From contig CAXBPY010000031.1 in assembly GCA_963977675.1 (NCBI GenBank), positions 1 to 33,631 on the forward strand: DNA of 33,631 bases, in the 5' to 3' direction. This DNA is from CAXBPY01 sp003455275. GTDB lineage: Bacteria > Bacteroidota > Bacteroidia > Chitinophagales > UBA10324. Numbering within the stretch: position 1 is the stretch's first letter; each line of letters opens with the position of its first letter. The notes beneath the pieces are model-generated. The model did not search any database. It saw nothing but the letters and a program-made list of their open reading frames with translations, and had not been told where the DNA came from. Positions 9,165 to 18,346 of this stretch are shown piece after piece. The position numbers and the translations under genes are program-made.

Positions 9165-10547
9165 TCAGAAAGACTTTCTCTCTTCTTTTCGTTTTTCATT
9201 TTCAATATCCGTAAGATGTTTCAGTACAAATAGTCCGGCGACAAAAAACGGAATGCATGGAATTTTGTAGCGCACAAGCGCGCCGAAATTGTAGGCAGTA
9301 AACCCAACACAGAATGCAAAGAACAACGAAAAGAACAGGCAGAAAAACACGGTGGCGTTTCCACCAATAGCTTTCAAAGTATTCCAGATTCCGGTTTTAT
9401 AAAAAATCCTGAGCGTAAATAACAGCATCGCAAAACTCTCAAGTGCTGAAATCAGCATTACCGGATTACGGGTTTCCCATATGTAGGGTCGAAATAAAGT
9501 TACATTAATTGCCGCCGGAATTTTTGAAATTATACTTCCATTGGATCCATCTACTACACCCAGGTTATAGCCCGAAGCATTGCTTTTCTCAGCAAGGATT
9601 TCATGATAGCCCTGAAAATTTTGAGCAGTGCTCAGCGCATTATCAATTGAATACATTTTAAATTCTGTTCCCAATCTTTTTACAATAGTGAGTCCCATAA
9701 ATGCTGCAATAAAAATTACAACCGGTCCCGCCATTGTTCTTAAGAATTTTGATTCGAGTTTGTCACGATAAGTGAGGAAGATCCAGAACAGCATGGCTGG
9801 GGCGAAACTTAAGATGATGTATGCCTTGATTACAGAACAGAAATAACTGGCGATGGCTAAAGCGATAATACTTTGAAGAACCTTTTGCCTTTTCATAAAT
9901 AAATTGTAGGAACCATATGTAATCCACCCGACACAGGCCAGAGTGATGGAGTCTTTAAGAACTCCCGATCCCCAGAAAAATACTGATGGAATAAATAAAG
10001 TTGCAATTGCAAATTGCCTTGTCAGCGCCGGATATTCTTTTCGAAGTGTAGTGAACAATGCCCATATACCTGAAAACGAAACTGTGGCAAATAATACTGC
10101 CATTGGCAGATAGGTATCAAAAGTAAAGACAGCAAAAAACCCTGCGATACGGCCCACCATGTATGAGCTGGGGTCGCTTCTGAAAAACATCCACGGAAAG
10201 TATTCACGAGAGGTTGGAAGATTAGTATGCATTCCTCCGGTGATTAAAATTACAAAATCGGTAAAGCTGTTACTGAATGCATCATACATCACGGTTGCAT
10301 TGTTAAAAAACTCAACGGTATCACCGCCATCATAATAGAATGCATAAATTAATCCTACGCCAATTCCGCCTAATATTTTCAGCGTAAGCCCCTGCAGGAA
10401 ATATTTTTTCATTTCCTTATCGTTCGGATAGAGCATGTTTCGGATGAGCACGGCCACCATCAACACCACTATTACAAACAGAGGAGTAAGCAATAAATCC
10501 GAAGTTCCTACAAGTGCCTTGTAGTAGGCTTCGCGCATCGTGAGCAT
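9165..10547 (-). CDS. Polytopic membrane protein, unrecognised (possible polysaccharide polymerase)
   Basis: 460 residues with roughly 10-12 hydrophobic segments across the whole length and no signal peptide. Distinct features are YYDGGDTVEFF (~67-77) in the first extracytoplasmic loop, SREYFPWMFF (~113-122), and PSVFFWGSGVLKDSI (~190-204), a Pro-x(4)-Trp-x-Ser-Gly-x(2)-Lys-Asp-Ser pattern. A long soluble loop is present around 300-345. The C-terminus is charged (ENEKRKEERKSF). I do not recognise a named family. The size, topology, charged motif next to a TM and location one gene from a glycan cluster lacking a visible Wzx or Wzy suggest a polymerase- or glycosyltransferase-like enzyme, but this is inference. 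A second ATG 9 bases inside (10538) is an equally good start. Confidence 0.75.
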   Translation of the reverse strand: MLTMREAYYKALVGTSDLLLTPLFVIVVLMVAVLIRNMLYPNDKEMKKYFLQGLTLKILGGIGVGLIYAFYYDGGDTVEFFNNATVMYDAFSNSFTDFVILITGGMHTNLPTSREYFPWMFFRSDPSSYMVGRIAGFFAVFTFDTYLPMAVLFATVSFSGIWALFTTLRKEYPALTRQFAIATLFIPSVFFWGSGVLKDSITLACVGWITYGSYNLFMKRQKVLQSIIALAIASYFCSVIKAYIILSFAPAMLFWIFLTYRDKLESKFLRTMAGPVVIFIAAFMGLTIVKRLGTEFKMYSIDNALSTAQNFQGYHEILAEKSNASGYNLGVVDGSNGSIISKIPAAINVTLFRPYIWETRNPVMLISALESFAMLLFTLRIFYKTGIWNTLKAIGGNATVFFCLFFSLFFAFCVGFTAYNFGALVRYKIPCIPFFVAGLFVLKHLTDIENEKRKEERKSF

Positions 10548-10687
10548 GAGACAAATCTATTTTATTTCAACTTGAATGCTAATTCACTTTTCTTCTTCAA
10601 TTTGAAGGCGGCATTCAGGGGCAGAATTTTTTTCAATCAATTCATATGAAACCTTGCAAATTCACCCTCACAAAAATTCTTTCAAAT

Positions 10688-13600
10688 ATGAACCTGAAAT
10701 TTTCTGTTACTCTTTTTCTTATTCTTCTTTCAATAAAATCTTATTCGCAACAAAACAAACCGCAAATTCCATTTATTGTTTCTGAAGAGGTGATAAATAA
10801 AGGAACCAATTATCATGATGAAGAAAAATATACTTATGCAATAGAAGAGTATGAAAAAGTTCCGCTTAATGATACCAATTATGGATGGGCGATGTATGAA
10901 AAAGGATTATCCTATGCCGCCGATAGCCAGTGGACCGAGGCAGAAAAAGCTTTGCGCGAATGCCTGAAGATGAAATTTTATGACAAGCAAAATGTTTACT
11001 CCCTGCTGGGAAGCACGCTCGATGATGAAGGAAAAATGGATGAAGCAATTGAAATTTTTCAGGAAGGTCTGAAAGAATTTCCAAACTATTATCTGCTTCA
11101 TTATAACTATGGAATCACGCTCAATAAAAAGAAAGATATTGCCGGAGCGATTCGTGAATTTGAAACTGCAATTTATCTGAATCCATTTCATCCGGGGAGT
11201 CATTTTCAACTAGGACTTCTTTGTTATAAATACAATCAACCTGTCCCGTGCCTGTTTTCATTTACTATGTATTTGCTACTGAAACCAAACTCGCCGCTGG
11301 CAGTCAGCATCATGCTTTATATGCAAGACTTTGCTCAATTGAAGGATCCCCAGGTTAAGCCTGATAGCGGGTTAGAACATTTTTCTCTCTGGCAAAAGGG
11401 TGAAAATGATTTTAACAAATACAATTTTCTGTTGCACAATGGACAGGCAAAAAGCAAGAGTTTTAAAGGGCAAACAAAACTCACTTTCGACCTTGCCAAA
11501 CAACTTGACCAGATTTTTCAATCGCTCAGTTACAATCCCAATGATGCCGGCTTTTGGAATAAAGTTTATGTTCCGGTATATGAAAAAATTCAAAAGAGTG
11601 GTGGATTCGCTTCCATGATTTATATGTGCCTTTCCAATCTCGATCAGCCGGATATTCAGAAATATGTTAAGAAACACTCGAAGGATTTCGACAATTTCGG
11701 ACCCCAGGCCAGGCAATTCATCATTGATAACAGCAACCAATTCCCAGTTAATGTAAATGGAACAGATGTTATAATGAACCGGTCTTACGGACAAAAAAAT
11801 TTCATTAATGTTCTTACCGAAAAAATAAACTACGAAAAAAATATTGGCTACGGAAAATGTTATTCGTTTTACTCTAACTCAAAAATTAAAGCTATTGGTC
11901 AGTTCAATTCATCAGGCGATAAAGACGGAACATGGAAATACTTTGATGAGTTTGGTGTTCCTTCCAGTGAAGAAACCCTGGTTAACGGAAAGCTGAATGG
12001 GCCCTATATTGTTTATTTCTCTAATGGTGTAATGAGTGACCGTTATACCATGAAGGATGGAAAATTTAATGACACAGCATATACCTACAATGTTTCAGGA
12101 AATATTTATGGAAAAATTGCATACTCAAATGGTGTTAAGAACGGAGCAATCATTTCTTACTATGATAATGGTGCAGTTGATTTCATTGGAAATTATTTGA
12201 ATGATAAAGCCGACGGCACACTTAAGAGATACTACCTCAACGGCAAACTGAAAGCTGAAGAAAATTATAAAGACGACAAATTGCAGGGAGCTTACTCAAG
12301 TTACTTTGAAAACGGAAAGGTAAAATCAAAAGGAAATTATGACAAAGGAAAGCGAACCGGCAAATGGGAATATTTTTATGAAAACGGAAAACCAAGTTCA
12401 GTAGAGAATTACAATCAGGATGGTGAGTCTGATGGCACTGAAACCGCCTGGTATGAAAACGGAGTAACAGAATATATTGAAGAATACAAAAACGGAAACG
12501 AAGCCCATTACACCCGCTTTGATGAAGATGGAAAAAAATATTATGAAATGACTTTTGAAGATGAAGGCAAACTTTCCAGCTGGAATTTTTATAGTAAGAA
12601 TGGAGAACTGCTGAAAGAAAATAAGATCAATTCATCCGGTCAATCAACTGTATCAGGATTTTATCCGACTGGCGAAAAATGGTTTACTGGATTTACACTC
12701 CGGAACAAACGAGATGGAGAATGGAATTATTTCTATCTGAACGGGCTCCCTGATTATACAACTAACTATGTAGATGGCTACCAGGTCGGCGCTTTTAAAT
12801 CATGGGACAAAACCGGCTGGCTCAATTCAACCTACTCACTCAAAGACAATAACATTGATGGTTACTACCGCTCTTATTATTCAAATGGAAATATCTATCG
12901 CGAAGGTTGGTATAAAGACGGCAACATGGAAGGTGTGTGGCATTCCTACTTTCCTGATGGTGGACTTGCATCTGACGAATATTATATCAAGGATGAAAAA
13001 CATGGGATATTCACTTACTACGATCACTTCGGACACATACTTGACAAAGAGTATATTGAATTAAATGTGTTTGTGAAACATGAAGTGTATGATACACTCG
13101 GAAATATTTTGCAAACTTCCGTTATGCCTGCAGGCAACGGTCATATACGCGATGTTTACATCAATGGAAAAACTTCAGGCGAAGGAGAAATGCAGGGCGG
13201 AAAGCCTCTCGATGGTTACAAGTTTTTCAATCCTGATGGAACAGAACTTTCAGCAGGCCATTATCTTAATGGCGAGCGAACCGGCGAATGGAAATCTTTT
13301 TTTCCTAATGGAAATCTTTATTCCATTCAGAATTATAAAGATGGAGAACAGGAAGGTTACTATGCAGATTACAATGAAGATGGTTTGCTGAGTCGCGAAG
13401 GATATATCAAAGACGGAAATGATGACAGCACCTGTATCTATTATTATGAGGGAAGCAAAGCGAAAGATTATGTAACCCAGTATAAATATGGAGAAGAAGA
13501 TGGCTATGCTTATAAATATTACAACGATGGTCAGGTTGCATGCCGCTTCAACTACAAAAACGGAATCATAATTTCATACAGCTACAATGCACCCGATGGG

Positions 13601-14005
13601 TCATGGGTTCCTGAAATTAAATTGAACACTGTCGATTCAATTGTAACAAAATATAAAAACGGAAACACCGCTATGATTATTCATATTACCAATGGTTTCT
13701 ATGAAGGAAAATTTTTATGGTATCATCCAAATGGAAAACTGAAACAAGACCGCATTTATCATTATGATGCATTGGAAGGGCCTGCTCTTTATTACAATGA
13801 CAAAGGAGTGCTTATTCGTCAATGTTATTTTAAACGCAATAACTATTATGGAACCTGTACCAGGTATTACGATGATGGAAAACTAAAACGAGAAGAAAAC
13901 TGGTTTGATGATAAACGGGAAGGTGCCTGGAAATATTATGATAAAACAGGAAAACTGACCAAGACCGAGCACTACTGGCACGACGATTTAATGAGCGTAA
14001 ACTAG
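10688..14005 (+). CDS. Exported TPR plus MORN/YwqK-type repeat protein
   Basis: 1105 residues from the ATG at 10688. An in-frame ATG at 10646 would add 14 residues before the signal peptide, so the inner start is preferred. The signal peptide (MNLKFSVTLFLILLSIKSYSQ) likely cleaves after SYSQ. Residues ~30-190 are tetratricopeptide repeats (WAMYEKGLSYAADSQWTEAEKALRECLK, a loop, then NPFHPGSHFQLGLLCYKY). A helical middle part follows. From ~400 to the end are about 25-30 degenerate ~23-residue units of the form NGK-x2-G-x-W-x2-Y-x3-G-x(6)-Y, the MORN-like or 'YwqK antitoxin' repeat, rich in Tyr, Asn, Gly and Lys. These usually form long beta-hairpin solenoids. No catalytic domain and no T9SS tail is visible, so a periplasmic or surface scaffold is likely. 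The YwqK name does not imply a toxin here. Confidence 0.85.
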   Translation: MNLKFSVTLFLILLSIKSYSQQNKPQIPFIVSEEVINKGTNYHDEEKYTYAIEEYEKVPLNDTNYGWAMYEKGLSYAADSQWTEAEKALRECLKMKFYDKQNVYSLLGSTLDDEGKMDEAIEIFQEGLKEFPNYYLLHYNYGITLNKKKDIAGAIREFETAIYLNPFHPGSHFQLGLLCYKYNQPVPCLFSFTMYLLLKPNSPLAVSIMLYMQDFAQLKDPQVKPDSGLEHFSLWQKGENDFNKYNFLLHNGQAKSKSFKGQTKLTFDLAKQLDQIFQSLSYNPNDAGFWNKVYVPVYEKIQKSGGFASMIYMCLSNLDQPDIQKYVKKHSKDFDNFGPQARQFIIDNSNQFPVNVNGTDVIMNRSYGQKNFINVLTEKINYEKNIGYGKCYSFYSNSKIKAIGQFNSSGDKDGTWKYFDEFGVPSSEETLVNGKLNGPYIVYFSNGVMSDRYTMKDGKFNDTAYTYNVSGNIYGKIAYSNGVKNGAIISYYDNGAVDFIGNYLNDKADGTLKRYYLNGKLKAEENYKDDKLQGAYSSYFENGKVKSKGNYDKGKRTGKWEYFYENGKPSSVENYNQDGESDGTETAWYENGVTEYIEEYKNGNEAHYTRFDEDGKKYYEMTFEDEGKLSSWNFYSKNGELLKENKINSSGQSTVSGFYPTGEKWFTGFTLRNKRDGEWNYFYLNGLPDYTTNYVDGYQVGAFKSWDKTGWLNSTYSLKDNNIDGYYRSYYSNGNIYREGWYKDGNMEGVWHSYFPDGGLASDEYYIKDEKHGIFTYYDHFGHILDKEYIELNVFVKHEVYDTLGNILQTSVMPAGNGHIRDVYINGKTSGEGEMQGGKPLDGYKFFNPDGTELSAGHYLNGERTGEWKSFFPNGNLYSIQNYKDGEQEGYYADYNEDGLLSREGYIKDGNDDSTCIYYYEGSKAKDYVTQYKYGEEDGYAYKYYNDGQVACRFNYKNGIIISYSYNAPDGSWVPEIKLNTVDSIVTKYKNGNTAMIIHITNGFYEGKFLWYHPNGKLKQDRIYHYDALEGPALYYNDKGVLIRQCYFKRNNYYGTCTRYYDDGKLKREENWFDDKREGAWKYYDKTGKLTKTEHYWHDDLMSVN

Positions 14006-14030
14006 GCTGAAGAATTAAAGTTATTTTTAA

Positions 14031-15197
14031 TTACACCCGGCGCAGTTGCTGAAAAGAAATTGTAACAGCAGTAAGCACTGCGCCCGCCGCAGCTATAATA
14101 AATACCACGGGGGCTCCCAGATGAAGCCACACAAACCCAGCGACAATGTTGCAGATTAAAATGCAAATTGATTTTGTTCCTTCAAAAAATCCGATGGCCG
14201 AAGCAGTTTCTGTATTCGGAACCAGGTTAGTAATAAGTGCTTTTGAAACTCCGTCAGTAGCGGCCTGATAAATTCCATAGATGAAAAAAATAATTACATA
14301 CTCAACAATCGAGTGTGGTGCCGACATACTTCCATAAGCGATAGCATATAAGACCATTCCGAATACAAGCATTTTTTTTAATCCGATTTTATCTGCAATA
14401 ATTCCGAGCGGAAATGACAGCGAGGCATAAACCAAATTGTAAAAAATATAAATGAGCAAAACTTGTGTATCGCTCATCCCATGCCACTTTAGCATCAGCA
14501 ACAGAAAGGCATCAGAACTATTCACTAAGGCAAACAACAAAAGCGGAGCAATAATTTTTCGATATGCAGCTGTAGATTTTTTCCAGTATAAAAAACTCTG
14601 GATGAGTGTTGGTTTTTGTTTTCCCGAAGGCAATATTTTTTTCTCGCGAATAGCAAATGTTAATGTAAGAGTAATCGCAGCAGGAATAAATGCGAGCAAA
14701 AACAGTGTCTGATAATTTTCCGGAAAATAAATTAAGAACCACAGCGCTAATGCCGGACCAATAGCAGCCCCGATTGAATCCAAAGCACTGCGGAATCCAA
14801 ATACCGCTCCTTTGTTTTCAGGAGCGGCTTCGTCGCTGAGCATGGCATCGCGCGCACCTGTGCGCACGCCCTTGCCCAGCTTGTCTAACATCCGGGAAGA
14901 AAAAATTACTCCAATGAATCCTGAAAGTCCGGGTAATGATTTGGCTACCGAGCTCATAGCATAACCAAGTTGCACCAGCCGGCTTCTTTTTCCGAGAAAG
15001 TCAGAAATGTTTCCGAAATAAATTTTTGAAAGCCCTGCCGTCGCCTCTGCCAATCCTTCCAGTATTCCAATTATTACTGTTGTGTATCCAATTGATTTTA
15101 GAAAAAGGGGCATCACCGGAATCAGCATTTCACTTGATGCATCATTAAACAAACTTATGAGTGATAGAATTAAAACATTTCTTGTAATGTGTTTCAT
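14031..15197 (-). CDS. Major facilitator superfamily transporter
   Basis: 388 residues with about 12 TM helices. The start is the ATG at 15197; the frame runs on to a TTG at 15212 that only adds MKPEN. Motifs: FNDASSEMLIPVMPLFL in TM1, GNISDFLGKRSR (the MFS motif A loop between TM2 and TM3), LDKLGKGVRTGARDAMLSDE after TM4, and GIIADKIGLKKM in the second half (repeat of motif A). The LGKGVRTGARDA block is typical of a Bacteroidota and proteobacterial subgroup annotated only as MFS. The substrate is unknown; a drug, organic acid or metabolite exporter is possible. It converges on the MORN-repeat gene with 25 bases between stops and diverges from the S46 peptidase gene. Confidence 0.88.
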   Translation of the reverse strand: MKHITRNVLILSLISLFNDASSEMLIPVMPLFLKSIGYTTVIIGILEGLAEATAGLSKIYFGNISDFLGKRSRLVQLGYAMSSVAKSLPGLSGFIGVIFSSRMLDKLGKGVRTGARDAMLSDEAAPENKGAVFGFRSALDSIGAAIGPALALWFLIYFPENYQTLFLLAFIPAAITLTLTFAIREKKILPSGKQKPTLIQSFLYWKKSTAAYRKIIAPLLLFALVNSSDAFLLLMLKWHGMSDTQVLLIYIFYNLVYASLSFPLGIIADKIGLKKMLVFGMVLYAIAYGSMSAPHSIVEYVIIFFIYGIYQAATDGVSKALITNLVPNTETASAIGFFEGTKSICILICNIVAGFVWLHLGAPVVFIIAAAGAVLTAVTISFQQLRRV

Positions 15198-15449
15198 GTT
15201 TTCCGGCTTCAAATAAAGGGTGATTCATCTGGCGTGCGCCTGTTTTATTCAATTGATTTTATCAGCACAATTTTTTTCTTCTTTATTGAAGCAGGAGTAA
15301 CCGGGTTTTATTCAGACACAGGCGGACAAATTTTTTTTATGATTGCCTTTTCAAATTCTAAATACTTTTTCTCTTCGGGTTGCAACTTCCAACTTGTATT
15401 TATTCACCATTACATTCGCCCGCACTAAAAAATAATTCTTAATACACTG

Positions 15450-17612
15450 ATGAAAAAAATCATTCTCACTTTTCTCACCCTGCTTGCTATCTCTCCTGAA
15501 TTTCTGAAAGCCGATGAAGGAATGTGGCTTCTGTCAAAAATCAAGGAATACAACATTCAAACTATGCAAATGCTCGGCTGTAACCTTACTGCCGAAGAAA
15601 TTTATAGCGAAACCAATCCGAGTTTAAAAGATGCCATCGTGTGGTTTGATAATGGATGCACTGCTGAACTGGTTTCATCAGATGGATTGCTTCTCACAAA
15701 TCATCACTGTGGTTATGGATCTATCACCGATCATTCTTCTGTGGATCACGATTATCTGACTGATGGGTTTTGGGCAGCTTCCAGGAAAGATGAATTACCA
15801 AATGTGGGAATGAGTGTATCCGTTCTTGTTAAGATGGAAGATGTAACTCAAAAAATTCTTTCTGCTGTAAAAGGAATGGACGGCCAGGCGCGCGAACAAG
15901 GTGTGATGAAAGCCTCGAAAGAATTGGAAACTAATGCAAGCAATGGCGGGGCATACACTGCCACTGTAAAAGAAATGTTTCGTGGTGCGGAATATTATCT
16001 CTTTGTTTATGAAGTATTCAAAGACATTCGACTGGTTGGTGCACCTCCTTCTTCGATAGGAAAATTTGGCGGCGACACTGATAACTGGATGTGGCCCCGT
16101 CATACCGGCGACTTCAGCATCTTCCGTGTGTATTGCGGAAAAGATGGCAAGCCGGCCGAGTACAGTGCTGATAATGTTCCTTATCATCCAAAAAAGTTTT
16201 TAAAAATTTCTTTGAAAGGTTATGATAAAAATGATTTTGCCATGATCATTGGTTACCCCGGCCGCACCAATCGTTATCTGAGCAGCTACTCCATTGAATT
16301 AACTTTGAAAGAAACATTTCCTGCGCTTGTAGGAATGTGGGAATCAAAACTCGCTATTATGAAAAAGTATATGGATGCTGATGACAAAATCCGCATTCAA
16401 CTCGCAGATGAGTATGCAAGTATTGCGAATGTGTGGAAGCTCTATAAAGGGCAAATTGGTTATGGAATGGCTGATGCACTAATTGGTAAAAAACAAAATG
16501 AAGAAGCTGCTTTCACCAAGTGGGTCAACTCACTGAGCAACGACAGTTTGAAAAAAACATACAGCGCTGTGCTTCCAGCATTAAAGAAAAAGTATGACGA
16601 ATTCCGTCCCAATAATCTTCCAACCATTTATGGAAATCAATTGCTCTCTCTTGGATTCTCATCCTATGCTTATCGTTTTATGGATTTGCACACCATTCTT
16701 ACTACTGAACCTCTGGATGCAACCAAGCGAGATGATGCAATTTCAAAACTAAAAAATTACACCACCGATCAGTTCACAAAATATTTTGCTCCAGCTGATC
16801 AGGAAACCATGGTTTCTTATCTGGATGCATTTGCAAAAGGAGTTCCGGCTGATAAACAGGGAACATTCATTTCCGATATAACTTCCAATTACAAAGCCGC
16901 AACCCCTCATGAATCTTTTGTAAAATATGCTGCTGATATTTTTACAAAATCAATTTTCATTTCTGCTGAAAAAGCAAATGCATTTCTCTCAAAGCCTTCG
17001 GCAAAAACTTTAGATAAAGACCCTGGATTTTTGTTTGCTCAAAAAGCTATTGTCTTTACTTCTCAGTTTCCTTCGTCCATGCAACTGGCCGGCGCCGTGA
17101 AAACTGATAACCGGACCTACATTCAGGGAATGCGAATGATGAATGAAGGCAAGGCTTACTATCCAGATGCCAACAGCACAATGCGTCTTACTTATGGGAA
17201 AGTGATGGACTACTATCCGCGCGATGCAGTTTATTACAACTGGTATACAACCCTTACCGGTGTGATGCAGAAGGAAGACCCGGGCAATGAAGAATTTATT
17301 GTTCCGAAAAAATTACACGACCTCTACACGGCCAAAGACTTCGGAGATTATGCATACAAAGGCGATGTGCCCGTTGCATTTTTAACTGACAATGATATCA
17401 CCGGCGGCAATAGCGGAAGCGGAGTATTGAATGGAAACGGAGAGTTGCTCGGCCTTGCATTCGATGGAAACTCCGAAGCAATGACCGGAGATTTTGAATA
17501 TGATCCATTATTGAAACGCACCATTGTAGTTGACATTCGATATGTAATGTTCATTATTGATAAATACGCTGGCGCAAAACGATTGATTGATGAAATGACA
17601 ATAGTGAAATAA
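15450..17612 (+). CDS. S46 dipeptidyl-peptidase, DPP7-type
   Basis: 720 residues, the family's normal length. The signal peptide (MKKIILTFLTLLAISPEFLKA) is followed by DEGMWLL, the conserved mature N-terminus that binds the substrate amino group. The serine-protease triad elements are His85 in TNHHCGYG, the acid within GGDTDNWMWPRHTGD (208-221), and Ser655 in GGNSGSG. The residue 18 positions after the Ser is Gly673. In the characterised Porphyromonas enzymes this position is Gly in DPP7 (hydrophobic P1) and Arg in DPP11 (Asp/Glu P1), so a DPP7-like preference is predicted. The enzyme should remove dipeptides from imported peptides in the periplasm, feeding amino-acid use. It is transcribed alone and closed by a strong hairpin. 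Confidence 0.95.
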   Translation: MKKIILTFLTLLAISPEFLKADEGMWLLSKIKEYNIQTMQMLGCNLTAEEIYSETNPSLKDAIVWFDNGCTAELVSSDGLLLTNHHCGYGSITDHSSVDHDYLTDGFWAASRKDELPNVGMSVSVLVKMEDVTQKILSAVKGMDGQAREQGVMKASKELETNASNGGAYTATVKEMFRGAEYYLFVYEVFKDIRLVGAPPSSIGKFGGDTDNWMWPRHTGDFSIFRVYCGKDGKPAEYSADNVPYHPKKFLKISLKGYDKNDFAMIIGYPGRTNRYLSSYSIELTLKETFPALVGMWESKLAIMKKYMDADDKIRIQLADEYASIANVWKLYKGQIGYGMADALIGKKQNEEAAFTKWVNSLSNDSLKKTYSAVLPALKKKYDEFRPNNLPTIYGNQLLSLGFSSYAYRFMDLHTILTTEPLDATKRDDAISKLKNYTTDQFTKYFAPADQETMVSYLDAFAKGVPADKQGTFISDITSNYKAATPHESFVKYAADIFTKSIFISAEKANAFLSKPSAKTLDKDPGFLFAQKAIVFTSQFPSSMQLAGAVKTDNRTYIQGMRMMNEGKAYYPDANSTMRLTYGKVMDYYPRDAVYYNWYTTLTGVMQKEDPGNEEFIVPKKLHDLYTAKDFGDYAYKGDVPVAFLTDNDITGGNSGSGVLNGNGELLGLAFDGNSEAMTGDFEYDPLLKRTIVVDIRYVMFIIDKYAGAKRLIDEMTIVK

Positions 17613-17634
17613 GCTGAAGAATAATTCATTAAAT

Positions 17635-17677
17635 AAAAAATCCCTGCGGGTTTAAAACCTGTCAGGGATTTTTTTTT
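17635..17677. terminator. Rho-independent terminator, bidirectional
   Basis: A-run, AATCCCTG, an inner stem GGTTT/AAACC, CAGGGATT and a run of about nine T form a long hairpin 22 bases after the S46 peptidase stop. The A-run on the left and T-run on the right let it work in both directions. Confidence 0.88.
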
Positions 17678-17802
17678 GAAACCGAATTTTGTTTTTCAAA
17701 CATTGAAATGAAATCTTTTTTCGTTTTCAATGACTGATGGAATAACTGAAGGAGGTATCGATCATTGGCAAATTGCTTTTGCATCTTTTCTTTTACTTCC
17801 AT
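17662..17802 (-). CDS. Doubtful small ORF in the gap after the S46 gene
   Basis: The gap 17613-17880 is about 268 bases long. Besides the terminator, its only content is this minus-strand frame. From the ATG at 17802 it would give 46 residues, rich in Lys, Gln and Phe (MEVKEKMQKQFAND, then KTKKDFISMFEKQ), with a helix-like pattern. The frame also stays open upstream to 17994, where it overlaps the plus-strand gene at 17881. Against it: the last residues (SKKNP) are encoded by the terminator's own stem, and no homologue is recognised. It may simply be open by chance in A-rich DNA. I list it so the gap is described. Confidence 0.2.
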   Translation of the reverse strand: MEVKEKMQKQFANDRYLLQLFHQSLKTKKDFISMFEKQNSVSKKNP

Positions 17803-17880
17803 CTCGGTTTCAGAATTAATCACCACAGATAATTGCTGCCTAAGAATCGCAATCAAAAAAGTTTTGTATTGCTTGATGAA

Positions 17881-18237
17881 ATGAATCGAAAAATGGTTAT
17901 TGACCGGTTGAAGAAAAAAGTTTCTATCTATAAAGAAATTCTGACCGAAGTAGATGCGCAATCCATTAAGATCGGCAAACGGCTGACCGATCAAATTGGT
18001 GTTATTAGTAGTGCGCTCGACAAAATTCCTTCTGGTAAAAGCCAGTCAGATTACCTCACAAACCTTCAACTTTCACTTATAAATATGACTTCTGAAATAA
18101 AATCAATGAGTCAGAAATTAGTGAACACCAGTAACCTTTACCAGGTAACCATGAAGGCGATAAACGATGATGATGTACCCATTATCCGAGTGATAGAAAA
18201 GCAATTCCAACTGAGAGATTTCCCATGGTTCAGATAA
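17881..18237 (+). CDS. Small helical protein of unknown function
   Basis: 118 residues from the ATG at 17881. The frame is open upstream to a TTG at 17833 and another ATG lies at 17893, so the N-terminus is uncertain by a few residues. The sequence is soluble and strongly helical, with heptad-like spacing (RLKKKVSIYKEILTEVDAQSIKIGKRL, then LTNLQLSLINMTSEIKSMSQKLV), and ends in FQLRDFPWFR. No signal peptide, TM or Cys. No family is recognised. It is the first of three tightly packed small genes: its last 13 bases overlap the next gene in another frame, so the two are probably translationally coupled. A coiled-coil partner for the two small membrane proteins behind it is plausible. Confidence 0.7.
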   Translation: MNRKMVIDRLKKKVSIYKEILTEVDAQSIKIGKRLTDQIGVISSALDKIPSGKSQSDYLTNLQLSLINMTSEIKSMSQKLVNTSNLYQVTMKAINDDDVPIIRVIEKQFQLRDFPWFR

Positions 18238-18344
18238 TATTTTTCATTTTGTTGGGAGCAACAATTACGCTTATCCTTTATGTCGGTATTCTTTATTTCT
18301 TGTCTACCTATCAAAAGGAACTGCTGACCATTTTCTGGAAATAA
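18225..18344 (+). CDS. 39-residue single-TM protein, overlapping gene
   Basis: The ATG at 18225 opens a 39-codon frame ending at TAA 18342-18344. The product starts MVQIIFFILLGATITLILYV and continues GILYFLSTYQKELLTIFWK: one TM helix (~residues 3-26), then a short polar tail with a Lys terminus. It overlaps the preceding gene by 13 bases in a different frame, and the next ATG follows its stop after only 2 bases. Such tight spacing argues for a real operon member rather than a chance ORF. It is too short for most gene callers. The function is unknown; a small membrane subunit or regulator is possible. Confidence 0.6.
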   Translation: MVQIIFFILLGATITLILYVGILYFLSTYQKELLTIFWK

Positions 18345-18346
18345 TA

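Noticed and set aside
11372..11794. Minus-strand ORF of 140 codons inside the TPR-MORN gene
   Set aside because: Antisense to a long, well-formed repeat protein; no motif or start context supports it.
15189..15428. Plus-strand ORF in the gap before the S46 gene
   Set aside because: It overlaps the start of the MFS gene, is Phe-rich from T runs, and has no family signal.
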